64,000 bases of DNA from an uncultured Fibrobacter sp. (lineage in GTDB: Bacteria; Fibrobacterota; Fibrobacteria; Fibrobacterales; Fibrobacteraceae): the NCBI GenBank assembly GCA_934700345.1, contig CAKUXP010000002.1, forward strand, positions 1 to 64,000. The letters run 5' to 3'. Within the stretch, counting starts at the first letter, position 1; each line of letters opens with the position of its first letter. The notes below the pieces were generated by a model. That model made no database searches, was not told the DNA's origin, and was given only the letters and a program-made list of their open reading frames with translations. The translations under genes and the position numbers were made by a program. Of this stretch, positions 17,668 through 26,784 are shown in pieces.

Positions 17668-18889
17668 AATACCAAAAGAGGCAAACGCTCAGAGCGACAT
17701 CTCCGGTTAGCGTGAGAAACGGAACCGCTTGAAATCCCGGGCCGAATTTTGGCACGATGAACACGGCGAAAGCGTTTAGTGCGCCGCCGAGGAAGATGAA
17801 CGTTACGTATGTCCAGAGCCGCTTTTCCTTGAGCATGGTCGCGACGAGATTCATGCGGAGAGCCTGCAGGACGATGGAAAACGCGAGGACGGAAAGAGAT
17901 GTCGCTCCGAAGGCGAGAATGCCCGGGTTTGTTCGAATCGGAGCTGCGAAGAAAAACGCCTTCAGGCAGAACTCGGGGAAAATCCATACGGGCGAGGCGC
18001 AGAGCGCGATGAATGCGGTAAAGAGGGTGACGTCCTTTACGTGAAAATTCGGATCGTCCGATTCGTGCTTGGATACAAGCGACGACGAGATGAAGTTCAC
18101 CATCAGGCTCGAAGCGAGCAGGATTAATTTGTTCGCATAGTTGTATCCGCTGAACATTTCGCGCGGCGCGTAAAGATCCATCGCGTAAAGTCCGAGCGGC
18201 AGATAGAGGAAGCTTGCGAGGCTTGAAAGGGCGAACGGAAACGCCTTGTCGAGCATCAGGCGGATGAACAGGACGCTTCGACGGGTAAAGCGGAAAACTT
18301 TGGGCTTGAGCGCCGCAGTCGCTCCGAAGCTCCAGGTGGGTAGTGCGGCGAGGGCCATTGAAAGCGCGATGCCTTCGACGCTTTTCGTCTGGAGATAGAA
18401 CAGGGAAAATCCCATGACCGCGGCGTATGAAATCGTGTGAAGGATTTTGGAAATCAGGAGTTTTTTCCAGAATTTTCCGCAGATGAAATACCAGTCGAAA
18501 AAGGCGTGCTGGAAGAGAAGCCCGAAGGCAAGGATGAATTCCGCATGGAATACGGGATGGTTCCTTCGGACGGCGCAAGCGAAAACTGCCATCAGGATCA
18601 TCGATGCGAACGCGAGCGAATAGCGCAGCTGGAAGGCGAACGTAAGCAGCTTCCCCTTGACGGCGTTCTTTCCGAAAAAGGCGAGCAGGAGGGTCGTCGT
18701 TCCGAAGTCGGCTAGCGCGGTGAAAATCGAGTAGTCGCTTTGCAGCACCCCGAAATAGGCAAAATCGACATTTCCCAGGTTCTTCGCCATGAAGTTGCCG
18801 ACAAGGAAGGTGACTCCCTGGATAAGAAAGTTCACCGCGGAGATAAAGATTCCGATTCGAATTGTTCGAAAAGTGCCGGCCACGCCCAT
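17645..18889 (-). CDS. Polysaccharide flippase, Wzx/MATE-like
   Basis: Hydrophobic protein (414 aa) with about twelve membrane helices, beginning IFISAVNFLIQGVTFLVGN and GNVDFAYFGVLQS, the pattern of Wzx-type lipid-linked oligosaccharide flippases. It would complete a Wzx/Wzy system with the genes facing it. Its base composition matches the core genome and not the AT-rich wzy and acyltransferase genes, so it may have a separate history. It is transcribed away from the tRNA-Leu gene and overlaps the acyltransferase end by 23 bases. Confidence 0.75.
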   Translation of the reverse strand: MGVAGTFRTIRIGIFISAVNFLIQGVTFLVGNFMAKNLGNVDFAYFGVLQSDYSIFTALADFGTTTLLLAFFGKNAVKGKLLTFAFQLRYSLAFASMILMAVFACAVRRNHPVFHAEFILAFGLLFQHAFFDWYFICGKFWKKLLISKILHTISYAAVMGFSLFYLQTKSVEGIALSMALAALPTWSFGATAALKPKVFRFTRRSVLFIRLMLDKAFPFALSSLASFLYLPLGLYAMDLYAPREMFSGYNYANKLILLASSLMVNFISSSLVSKHESDDPNFHVKDVTLFTAFIALCASPVWIFPEFCLKAFFFAAPIRTNPGILAFGATSLSVLAFSIVLQALRMNLVATMLKEKRLWTYVTFIFLGGALNAFAVFIVPKFGPGFQAVPFLTLTGDVALSVCLFWYFRKRFSL

Positions 18890-18929
18890 AAAAATACTTG
18901 ATTCCTTTTCTAAACGGAACGCTTTTTTC

Positions 18930-18937
18930 TATTTTTG
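18930..18937 (+). promoter_or_regulatory. TAnnTTTG-type -7 element before tRNA-Leu
   Basis: TATTTTTG ends ten bases before the tRNA gene, the position expected for a -7 element of the FCB-group consensus TAnnTTTG. I see no good TTTG partner at the usual distance upstream. The promoter call is inference. Confidence 0.4.
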
Positions 18938-18947
18938 GCTTCGAAAC

Positions 18948-19027
18948 GCGAGAGTGGCGGAATTGGCAGACGCACCAGACTTAGGATCTGGCGAGAAATC
19001 GTGAGGGTTCGACTCCCTCCCCTCGCA
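18948..19027 (+). tRNA. tRNA-Leu (anticodon UAG)
   Basis: Class II tRNA. Acceptor strand GCGAGAG pairs with CCCTCGC except for one A-C mismatch at the sixth pair. The D-loop region TGGCGGAATTGGCAGACGC is typical of tRNA-Leu. Anticodon stem CCAGA/TCTGG encloses the loop CTTAGGA, giving anticodon TAG, which reads CUN codons. A short variable arm CGAGAAATCGT and a T arm GAGGG-TTCGACT-CCCTC follow. The discriminator is A and no CCA is encoded. Confidence 0.93.
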
Positions 19028-19059
19028 TTTTTACCGAGTTTTTCATCTATGGAGACAAC

Positions 19060-20313
19060 ATGACCGTTTCGATCAAAGAAACCAGCTCTACAGTACGCAA
19101 TGTCGAAATCGCGATTCCCCAGGATGCGCTGAAAGCGCCGTTCGAAAAGAAGGTGACCCAGTACCGCAAGGAAGTGCAATTGAAGGGTTTCCGTGCCGGA
19201 GCCACTCCTCGTCACATCATCGTTTCGCGTTTTGGCAAGATGATCCGCCAGGAATGCATCGAGGAACTGATGAACAGCACGCTGAGCGAAGAGCTGAAGA
19301 AGGCGAACATCATCCCGGTTTCCCGCGTCAAGGTCGATAATTTCAAGGACGATGAAAAGTCCGACATTTCGTTTACCGCAATTGTCGAAGTCGATCCGGA
19401 AATCGATATCAAGGGTTACGAGAGCCTTGGAATCACCGTTCCCGAAGTGGCGGTCTCCGAAGATGAAGTCAAGGCGGAAATGGACCGCGTACTGCAGATG
19501 TATTCGTCTGCGGAATCCGTCGACCGCGAATCGAAGAAGGGCGATGTCGTTGTCGGTAACTACCTCGAAGTGAAGATTGACGGCGAATCGAAGGAAATTC
19601 CCGAAGACCGCGAGTTCCGCACGCTTCTCGGCGAATCCTCCTCTCCGGGATTTGACGAAGGTCTCGTTGGCGTGAAGAAAGGAGACTCCAAGGAAATCCA
19701 CTTCGTCTATCCCGCGGACCACAAGGACGAACAGTACCGTGGCAAGACCGCCGATTTCAAGGTCGAGGTGACCGATGTACGGGAAATTCGCGCACCGAAG
19801 ATGGACGAGGAATTTTTCAAGAAGGTCGGCGTCAAGGACGAAGCCGAACTCAAGGACAATATTCAGACAAGCCTTTTCGACAACAAGCGTAATCTCGCAA
19901 AGAACAAGGCCTTGAACGAAGCGATTGACAAGCTGATCGAAGCGAATCCGTTTGACGTGCCGCACGCCCGTGTCATCGATCTCATCAAGTACACGCTGAA
20001 GCGCAATGCAGGAACGAACGAAGACATCGAACCGACCGACGAGGATCTCAAGACTCTCGAACCGGAAGCAGTCCGAGAAATCAAGAAACACCGCATCCTG
20101 GAATTTGTCGCGAACAAGGAAAAACTCAAACCGACCCAGGCGATGGTCGATGCTCGCATCGAGAATATCGCCAAGGCTTACGGCGTCGATGCGAAGACGC
20201 TTAAGGACCACTTCCGCCAGTCTGGACGCACGGTCGCCATCCGCGACGAACTCCGCGTGGAAATGGCTTCCGATCTGCTCGTCGGCATTAAGCACGAAGA
20301 CGCGGCCAAGTAA
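19060..20313 (+). CDS. tig: Trigger factor, ribosome-bound chaperone and prolyl isomerase
   Basis: Trigger factor (417 aa) meets nascent chains at ribosomal protein L23. The N-terminal ribosome-binding loop reads GFRAGATPRHIIVSRFGK near residue 45; the usual FRK signature is FRA here. An FKBP-like domain follows at about residues 160-245 (KGDVVVGNYLEVKIDG, HFVYPADHKDE) and a helical C-terminal chaperone domain to the end. It stands directly upstream of clpP and clpX, a very common arrangement. Confidence 0.95.
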   Translation: MTVSIKETSSTVRNVEIAIPQDALKAPFEKKVTQYRKEVQLKGFRAGATPRHIIVSRFGKMIRQECIEELMNSTLSEELKKANIIPVSRVKVDNFKDDEKSDISFTAIVEVDPEIDIKGYESLGITVPEVAVSEDEVKAEMDRVLQMYSSAESVDRESKKGDVVVGNYLEVKIDGESKEIPEDREFRTLLGESSSPGFDEGLVGVKKGDSKEIHFVYPADHKDEQYRGKTADFKVEVTDVREIRAPKMDEEFFKKVGVKDEAELKDNIQTSLFDNKRNLAKNKALNEAIDKLIEANPFDVPHARVIDLIKYTLKRNAGTNEDIEPTDEDLKTLEPEAVREIKKHRILEFVANKEKLKPTQAMVDARIENIAKAYGVDAKTLKDHFRQSGRTVAIRDELRVEMASDLLVGIKHEDAAK

Positions 20314-20329
20314 TTTCTAGGGGGAATTC

Positions 20330-20914
20330 ATGGTCATTCCAACCATCATTGAAAATACCGGTCACGGCGAGCGCGCTTATGACATTTATTCCAGGCTTCT
20401 CAAGGAACGCATCATTTTCCTCGGAACGCCGATAAATGACGAAGTCGCGAACAACGTGATGGCCCAGATGATTTTCCTGGAATACGAGAATCCCGAGAAA
20501 GACATTACTTTGTACATCAACAGCCCGGGCGGCTATGTGTCTGCCGGGCTTGCCATCTACGATACCATGCAGCACATCCGTCCGAACGTGGCGACGATTT
20601 GCGTCGGGGACAGCATCTCGATGGCGGCGATCCTGCTTGCTTCGGGGACAAAGGGCAAGCGTTATGCGCTCCCGCATTCCCGGATCATGCTGCACCAACC
20701 GTCCGGTGCGGTGACCGGGCAATCGACGGACATCCAGGTCCATGCAAAGGAACTGGTCCGCACCCGTGAAATGCTTTCGCAGATTATCGCGGAGCATTCC
20801 GGGCGTTCGATCGAAGAGGTCCGTGAAAAGACGGAGCGCGACTTTTTCCTGACGCCGGAGGAGGCTCTGGAATTTGGCGTGATCGATGAAATTTTCAAAC
20901 CGCACAAAGCCTAG
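20330..20914 (+). CDS. clpP: ATP-dependent Clp protease proteolytic subunit
   Basis: Serine protease (194 aa) forming the double-ring core that works with ClpX, encoded next. The catalytic triad is Ser97, His122 (in LHQPSG) and Asp171 (in ERDFFL), all at the positions known from E. coli ClpP. Around the nucleophile the sequence is GDSISMAA instead of the usual GxAASM. The short N terminus suggests little or no propeptide. A GGGGGAATTC sequence precedes the ATG. Confidence 0.96.
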   Translation: MVIPTIIENTGHGERAYDIYSRLLKERIIFLGTPINDEVANNVMAQMIFLEYENPEKDITLYINSPGGYVSAGLAIYDTMQHIRPNVATICVGDSISMAAILLASGTKGKRYALPHSRIMLHQPSGAVTGQSTDIQVHAKELVRTREMLSQIIAEHSGRSIEEVREKTERDFFLTPEEALEFGVIDEIFKPHKA

Positions 20915-20943
20915 GCGGAACGCTTAGGGTAGAAGGGTTTTCG

Positions 20944-22221
20944 ATGTACAAGAGCGGAAAGAACCATCCCCAGATTTCGTGCAGTTTTTGCGGAAAGCCG
21001 GCGGAACAGGTCGCGAAGATGATTTCTGGGGCAAATGTCCACATCTGCAACGAATGCGTCTCGGCGTGTTACAATCTTCTTCTAGATGATCTGGCAAAGG
21101 ACGCCGCCAAGGCGAAAGCCGAAGCGGTGAAGGCTCCGCTTCCGACTCCGAAGGAATTGAAGGCGCATCTCGATGAGTTTGTCATTGGGCAGGACGATGC
21201 GAAAATGGCTCTTTCTGTTGCAGTGTATAACCATTACAAGCGCCTCCGGTCCGACGAAGCGAACGCGGGGAAGAATCCTGCGGACGACGTGGAAATCGAG
21301 AAGTCGAATCTGCTCCTGGTCGGTCCGACTGGAAGCGGCAAGACGCTTCTCGCCCAGACCCTGGCCCGCTTTTTGAACGTTCCGTTTTCGATCGCCGACG
21401 CGACTGTCCTTACCGAAGCGGGCTATGTTGGCGAAGACGTGGAAAACATCCTGGTGCGGCTTTTGCAGGCTGCGGACTATGACGTGGCCCGGGCGGAACG
21501 CGGCATCATCTTCATCGACGAAATCGACAAGATCGCTCGCAAGACGGCTAACCCTTCGATTACGCGCGATGTTTCGGGCGAAGGCGTGCAGCAGGGACTT
21601 CTGAAAATCCTGGAAGGAACGGTTGCCGCGGTTCCTCCGAAAGGTGGCCGGAAGCATCCGGAACAGAGTCTTGTGCAGATAAACACGAAAAACATCCTTT
21701 TTGTCTGCGGAGGCGCGTTCGAAACGCTCGACAAGATTATTGCGCACCGCGTGAACAAGGGCGGCATGGGCTTTGGCGCGGATATTCGCACCGAGAAAGA
21801 CAATTCCCTTTCCAGACTTTTTAAGCAGCTCGAACCGGACGATTTGATTCATTTTGGACTGATGCCCGAACTTGTCGGACGCTTGCCGATAGTCGTCGCT
21901 CTCGAGGAACTCGACGAAACGGCCCTGAAGCGGATTTTGACCGAACCGAAGAACGCGATTGTGAAGCAGTTCGTCAAGCTGTTCAAGATGGATGGAATCG
22001 ACCTGTCCTTTACGGAAGACGGCATTTCGGAAATCGTCGCCTTTACGCTCGAACGCAAGACCGGCGCAAGAGGACTGCGCTCGATTGTGGAACGCACGCT
22101 CCAGAAGGCGATGTATGAACTGCCCGGCTCCGGCGTCAAGAAGCTTGTTGTCGATGGGGAACTGGTCAAAAAGGTTTTGTCGCACGATAACGAAAAAATG
22201 TCGCTTGAGGATTTGGATTGA
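20944..22221 (+). CDS. clpX: ATP-dependent Clp protease ATPase subunit ClpX
   Basis: AAA+ unfoldase (425 aa) that feeds substrates to ClpP. The N-terminal zinc finger has C13, C16, C35 and C38. Walker A GPTGSGKT is at residues 127-134, and Walker B with IIFIDEIDKI follows near residue 185. Pore and ClpP-docking regions fit the family. Its TGA stop overlaps the TTG start of lon. Confidence 0.97.
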   Translation: MYKSGKNHPQISCSFCGKPAEQVAKMISGANVHICNECVSACYNLLLDDLAKDAAKAKAEAVKAPLPTPKELKAHLDEFVIGQDDAKMALSVAVYNHYKRLRSDEANAGKNPADDVEIEKSNLLLVGPTGSGKTLLAQTLARFLNVPFSIADATVLTEAGYVGEDVENILVRLLQAADYDVARAERGIIFIDEIDKIARKTANPSITRDVSGEGVQQGLLKILEGTVAAVPPKGGRKHPEQSLVQINTKNILFVCGGAFETLDKIIAHRVNKGGMGFGADIRTEKDNSLSRLFKQLEPDDLIHFGLMPELVGRLPIVVALEELDETALKRILTEPKNAIVKQFVKLFKMDGIDLSFTEDGISEIVAFTLERKTGARGLRSIVERTLQKAMYELPGSGVKKLVVDGELVKKVLSHDNEKMSLEDLD

Positions 22222-24611
22222 AAAAGACGACACCTGATTCCGAGAATTTGCTAGAAACGGTTGCCCTGGACTTATCCCACGATTTTCCGCTGCTCCCGCT
22301 CCGCGACGCTCTGGTGACGCCGGGAGCTTCTACACGAGTCCTCGTGGGACGTGAAATTTCGCAGAACGCTCTGCAGGCTTCCAGGGCCTACCATGACTTG
22401 ATTCTGCTTGCGCTTCAGCCCGACCCGGACAAGGAAGCTGTAACGCTCGAAGATTTGCCTAAGGTCGGTGTCCTCGCCCATGTCCAATCCGTGAGCGCGC
22501 TCCCGAATGGCTGTTGGCGTGTCCTGCTCGAAGGCATTGTCGTTGTCGATTTGGTAAATCCGGAAATCCTTTCGGACAGAAACTATTTTTCGTCGCATAT
22601 TTCCCTTCGCCACTACGCTTCGGTCGATGATTCGCTTTCCAAGGTGATTGCCAGGGAAGGCCTTCGGCTTTTTGAGCGGTATGCGGGATTGCAGAATCTT
22701 TCGCCGGATATCGTGCATGATGTCCAGACAAAGGAAGAGCCATTTGCGACTTACATGGCGATGCTTCCCTTTGTGCGCGTGACTCCGGCCCAGAAGCAGA
22801 AGGCTCTTGAACAGGAAAACCTGGATTCTCTCGGTCGGGTGATCAATGCGTATCTCCAGGCGGCGCTCGATGTGGAAAGCGTCGTAGAGCATGTTCGGGA
22901 CGATGTCCAGCAGAAGATGCAGCAGAACCAGAAGGAATGGCTCATCAGCGAGCAGATCCGGATGTTGCAAAGCGAAATTTCGGACGGCGATGGCGACGAA
23001 ATCGACAAGCTCGAACAGAAAGTCAAGGAAAAGCATTTTTCCGCGGCGATTCAGGAAAAGCTGGACGAGGAATTCGGTCGGATGCGCCTGATGCAACCTG
23101 CAAGCCCGGAGTACGCTGTTTCGCGTAACTATATCGACTGGTTTCTTTCGATTCCATATGGCGTTTATACGGATACCGCGCTGGACCTGAAAAAGGTCAA
23201 GAAAAATCTGGACGCGAAACATTTCGGTCTGGAAAAGGTCAAGGAACGGATTCTCGAATATGTCGCGGTGCTGAAACAGACCGGTGCGGAAAACAAGGCT
23301 CCAATCATCTGCCTGGTCGGTCCGCCTGGCGTAGGCAAGACGACGCTTGTGCGGTCCATTGCGGAATCGCTCGGCAGGAATTTTGCCCGGGTGACTTTGG
23401 GAGGGGTTTCGGACGAAGCGGAAATCCGCGGCCATCGTCGGACATATATCGGCTCGATGCCTGGACGTTTTATCCAGGCCCTCCGACATGCCAAGTGCAT
23501 GAATCCCGTCATCCTGCTCGATGAAATCGACAAGATGGGGAACGATTATCGGGGCGATCCTGCCAGTGCGATGCTCGAAGTTCTCGATCCGGAACTCAAC
23601 CCGGATTTCACCGACCATTTCATGGAAGTCGGTCTGGATTTTTCGAAGGTGCTTTTCATCGCGACGGCGAATTCGGAAGCGACGATACCCGCTCCGCTTG
23701 AAGACCGTATGGAAGTTGTGCGCCTGCCCGGATACTATCCACACGAAAAGCTTGCCATCGCAAAGGACTATCTGATTCCGAAGGCTCTAAAAAACTGCGG
23801 CGTTTCGGATGTTTCCTCGATTGTTTTTGACGAAGAATCCATTCGAAAAATTTTACGCGGATACACGCGTGAGGCTGGAGTCCGCGAACTTGAACGCATG
23901 GTTGAAACCGTCGTGCGCAAGCGTGTCAAGGAAACCCTGATGGGCAAATCAGGAAAGCTTTCGCTTACGCCGAAGCTCGTTGAAAAGTATCTGGGTGTGC
24001 CTCGCTTCCTGGACAACCGCTTGCCGCTTCCTGGACGTTTTGGCGTTATCACGGGACTTGCCTGGACCTCTGTCGGAGGGGAAATCCTCTTGATCGAATC
24101 GAAGCTGCTTTCGGGTCGCGGGCATCTGCTCCTCACGGGGAAGCTCGGCGACGTAATGAAGGAATCTGCGCAGATAGCTCTCAGTCTTGTTCGCGAACGC
24201 CTCCAGCGTTTTGAAATCGACCCGGCAATCGTGCGCAAGACGGATATTCATATCCACGTTCCCGAAGGCGCAGTTCCCAAGGATGGACCGTCGGCGGGAA
24301 TCGCTCTCACGTTGTCGCTCCTTTCTGCGTTTACCCGCATTCCGGTTCCGCCGGATGTTGCGTTTACAGGCGAGGTAAGCCTTTCGGGAGATTTGCTACC
24401 TATCGGAGGCTTGAACGAAAAGGCGCTTGCCGCTCTCGACGCCGGAGTCAAGACGCTCTATTTGCCGAAGCAGAACGAAAAGGACATCTCCGAGTTGCCG
24501 GCTCCGGCGAAGAAGGGGCTTAAAATCCATACGATGGAACATATCGACGACCTGATCGCGGTTCTTTTTTCAAGCGGCAAAAAGAAAAAACGGACAAAGA
24601 AAAATGGCTGA
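22218..24611 (+). CDS. lon: ATP-dependent protease Lon
   Basis: LonA-type protease (797 aa). An N-terminal substrate domain begins at FPLLPLRDALVTPG; a coiled-coil part follows; Walker A GPPGVGKTT is at about 368-376; the proteolytic dyad is Ser692 (in KDGPSAG) and Lys735 (in GGLNEK). The C-terminal end is lysine-rich. The start appears to be TTG overlapping the clpX stop (TTGA), with GAGG a few bases upstream; no ATG nearby gives a full N terminus. The end overlaps yggS by eight bases. Confidence 0.95.
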   Translation: MKKTTPDSENLLETVALDLSHDFPLLPLRDALVTPGASTRVLVGREISQNALQASRAYHDLILLALQPDPDKEAVTLEDLPKVGVLAHVQSVSALPNGCWRVLLEGIVVVDLVNPEILSDRNYFSSHISLRHYASVDDSLSKVIAREGLRLFERYAGLQNLSPDIVHDVQTKEEPFATYMAMLPFVRVTPAQKQKALEQENLDSLGRVINAYLQAALDVESVVEHVRDDVQQKMQQNQKEWLISEQIRMLQSEISDGDGDEIDKLEQKVKEKHFSAAIQEKLDEEFGRMRLMQPASPEYAVSRNYIDWFLSIPYGVYTDTALDLKKVKKNLDAKHFGLEKVKERILEYVAVLKQTGAENKAPIICLVGPPGVGKTTLVRSIAESLGRNFARVTLGGVSDEAEIRGHRRTYIGSMPGRFIQALRHAKCMNPVILLDEIDKMGNDYRGDPASAMLEVLDPELNPDFTDHFMEVGLDFSKVLFIATANSEATIPAPLEDRMEVVRLPGYYPHEKLAIAKDYLIPKALKNCGVSDVSSIVFDEESIRKILRGYTREAGVRELERMVETVVRKRVKETLMGKSGKLSLTPKLVEKYLGVPRFLDNRLPLPGRFGVITGLAWTSVGGEILLIESKLLSGRGHLLLTGKLGDVMKESAQIALSLVRERLQRFEIDPAIVRKTDIHIHVPEGAVPKDGPSAGIALTLSLLSAFTRIPVPPDVAFTGEVSLSGDLLPIGGLNEKALAALDAGVKTLYLPKQNEKDISELPAPAKKGLKIHTMEHIDDLIAVLFSSGKKKKRTKKNG

Positions 24612-25341
24612 ATTTTCTCTCGATGAAATGCGCGCAGCTCTCGAAAAACTCGAAAAGAGAATTTTCTCGGCTTGCGTACAAAGTAATCGCTTGCGGGAAA
24701 GCGTGAAGCTTATTTGGGTGTCAAAGTTTCACCCGATTGAAGCGGTTAGAAATGCGGTAATGCTCGGGGCGACGGATTTCGGCGAAAACCGCGTACAGGA
24801 AGCCGTGGAAAAATTCATGGCCCGAGACCCGAAAATTCACTGTCACATCATCGGGCCGGTTCAGTCGAATAAATTAAAAAAGGCAGCTCTGGTGGCGGAT
24901 TGCATCCATTCCGTGGCGAGCGTGGAAGCCGTGGAAAAACTGGAAAAGGTCTGTGCCGAAGCGGGCAAGGCTCTCGACATCCTCTTCCAGGTGAATGCGG
25001 GTGAGGAAGAAACCAAGAGCGGCCTGGAAATCCACGAAGCGGAACCGTTTCTGCTTTCTCTTGAAAAACAGGGGCCGTTTCCGCATATCCGTTTTCGCGG
25101 CCTGATGACAATCGGGAAAAATACGGGTGTTGCCGAGGATTCCCGCGAATGCTTCGCCTTTTTGCGCAGACTGCAACAAAAGTTTTTGACCCGCGGAGAC
25201 GTCTTTAAAAATTTTGACCAGCTTTCGATGGGGATGACCGGGGATTTGGAGGTCGCCATCGAGGAAGGCGCGACGATGATTCGCGTCGGGACCGCGCTTT
25301 TCGGCGAAAGGGTTTACGGGAAAAAGCAACCGCTTGGCTAA
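24604..25341 (+). CDS. yggS: Pyridoxal phosphate homeostasis protein, YggS family
   Basis: PLP-binding TIM-barrel protein (245 aa) of the YggS/PLPBP family, which buffers pyridoxal phosphate and affects amino acid metabolism but has no known enzyme activity. The PLP lysine is K41 in WVSKFHP. FGENRVQEAVEK, HIIGPVQSNK (HxIGxxQxNK signature) and LSMGMTGDLEVAIEEG are all present. It starts inside the end of lon, so the two are probably co-translated. Confidence 0.93.
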   Translation: MAEFSLDEMRAALEKLEKRIFSACVQSNRLRESVKLIWVSKFHPIEAVRNAVMLGATDFGENRVQEAVEKFMARDPKIHCHIIGPVQSNKLKKAALVADCIHSVASVEAVEKLEKVCAEAGKALDILFQVNAGEEETKSGLEIHEAEPFLLSLEKQGPFPHIRFRGLMTIGKNTGVAEDSRECFAFLRRLQQKFLTRGDVFKNFDQLSMGMTGDLEVAIEEGATMIRVGTALFGERVYGKKQPLG

Positions 25342-25358
25342 AAAACGCTAAGCTGTCG

Positions 25359-25414
25359 GAAATTCCTTGCCTGGGCACAGGTTAAAACAGACAGACCCGG
25401 AATTTCTTTTCTAT
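25359..25414 (+). terminator. Structured element, possible terminator, between yggS and purA
   Basis: GAAATTCC (25359-25366) pairs with GGAATTTC (25399-25406), and TTTTCTATTATT follows. Inside the loop is a small hairpin CCTG-GGCA-CAGG (25370-25381), and GGG at 25373-25375 could pair with CCC at 25396-25398 as a pseudoknot. The simplest reading is a terminator for the clpX-lon-yggS transcript; a regulatory RNA in the purA leader is the alternative. Confidence 0.45.
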
Positions 25415-25482
25415 TATTGAAGCGAAAAAGGGGTCGGGAAAAGCCCGCTCCCTTCCTTTCGCGTTTTTTTCGAGAAGGACCT

Positions 25483-26769
25483 ATGCCAAATCGTGTTGTT
25501 ATCGGCTCCCAGTGGGGCGATGAAGGAAAAGCCAAGATCGTTGATTTTCTTACGCTGGATGCAGATGTCATCGTCCGTTTTCAGGGAGGGGCGAACGCCG
25601 GTCATACCGTCGAAGTGGGCGACAAGAAGTTCGTTTTCCACCTGATTCCGTCGGGAATTATGCATGAAAACAAGCTTTGCGTTATCGGTAACGGTGTCGT
25701 TCTTGATCCTATCCAGACTCTCGCTGAAATTGCGGACTTGCATTCCAAGGGCGTCAGGAATCCGGAACAGCACCTGGTCATTGCGGACAATGCGCATGTC
25801 GTTCTGCCGTATCATTCGGCGCTCGATAAGGCGAAGGAAAAGAAGGCGGGAACGGCGGCTATCGGAACAACCGGTCGGGGAATCGGGCCGTGTTACAGCG
25901 ACAAGGTGAACCGCATCGGTGTCCGTGTCGGCGACCTGATGGATGAACGCGAACTGCGTCCGCGCGTCGAAGCGATGGCAAAGGTCCACAACGAAGAATT
26001 CCGCGTGATGTACGATGTCCCCGAAATCGACCCGGAACAGGTCATCCGGGACTATCTTGAACTCGGACAGAAAATCAAGCCGTTCGTCCGCGACGTAAGC
26101 GAAATCCTCTACAAGGCGCTGAAAGAAAAGAAACGCCTGATTTTCGAAGGGGCGCAGGGAACGATTCTCGATGTCGATCAGGGAACCTATCCGTATGTAA
26201 CTTCGAGCAATACGGTCGCCGGCTATGCGAGCTGCGGATCGGGTGTCGGACCGACTGCGATCGACCAGGTCGTGGGAGTTGTCAAGGCTTACACGACGCG
26301 TGTCGGAAACGGTCCTTTTCCCACGGAACTTCTAGACGATATGGGCGAAAAGCTTCGCAAGCTCGGCAACGAATACGGGGCGACTACCGGACGAAACCGC
26401 CGCTGCGGTTGGTTTGACGCTCCGGTCGTCCGCAAGGCGGCTCTCGTGAACGGCCTTACCCACTTGGCGATTACGAAACTCGACGTTCTCGATACGTTTG
26501 ACGAAATCAAGGTCTGCACGCATTACGAATGCGACGGTGAAAAAATCGAAATATTCCCGAACCAGCTTTCGAAGGTGGGACGCTGCACGCCCGTATATGA
26601 AGTACTTCCCGGCTGGAAACGGGATACGACCAAGTGCAAGAGCTGGGATGAACTTCCGGAAAATGCGAAGAGGTATCTGGAAAAGATGTCCGCGCTTGTC
26701 GGTGTAAAAATCGGCATGATTTCGATTGGCGCCCATCGGGACGAAAGCATCGTCATCGATATGAAGTAA
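25483..26769 (+). CDS. purA: Adenylosuccinate synthetase
   Basis: PurA (428 aa) makes adenylosuccinate from IMP, aspartate and GTP, the first step from IMP to AMP. GSQWGDEGKAK at residues 8-18 carries the catalytic Asp13, NAGHTV the catalytic His, and TTGRGIGPCY, FEGAQGTILD and TTGRNRRCGW are further family signatures. The ATG at 25483 follows GAGAAGGA at good distance. The frame is open further upstream, but those codons are not family sequence. Confidence 0.97.
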   Translation: MPNRVVIGSQWGDEGKAKIVDFLTLDADVIVRFQGGANAGHTVEVGDKKFVFHLIPSGIMHENKLCVIGNGVVLDPIQTLAEIADLHSKGVRNPEQHLVIADNAHVVLPYHSALDKAKEKKAGTAAIGTTGRGIGPCYSDKVNRIGVRVGDLMDERELRPRVEAMAKVHNEEFRVMYDVPEIDPEQVIRDYLELGQKIKPFVRDVSEILYKALKEKKRLIFEGAQGTILDVDQGTYPYVTSSNTVAGYASCGSGVGPTAIDQVVGVVKAYTTRVGNGPFPTELLDDMGEKLRKLGNEYGATTGRNRRCGWFDAPVVRKAALVNGLTHLAITKLDVLDTFDEIKVCTHYECDGEKIEIFPNQLSKVGRCTPVYEVLPGWKRDTTKCKSWDELPENAKRYLEKMSALVGVKIGMISIGAHRDESIVIDMK

Positions 26770-26784
26770 ACCGGGAGGGGTTCT

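Noticed and set aside
18910..20295. A 461-codon minus-strand frame over tig
   Set aside because: Trigger factor is certain on the plus strand, and the frame also crosses the tRNA-Leu gene.
22272..23744. A 490-codon minus-strand frame over lon
   Set aside because: Basic, repetitive composition typical of antisense frames; Lon is complete on the other strand.
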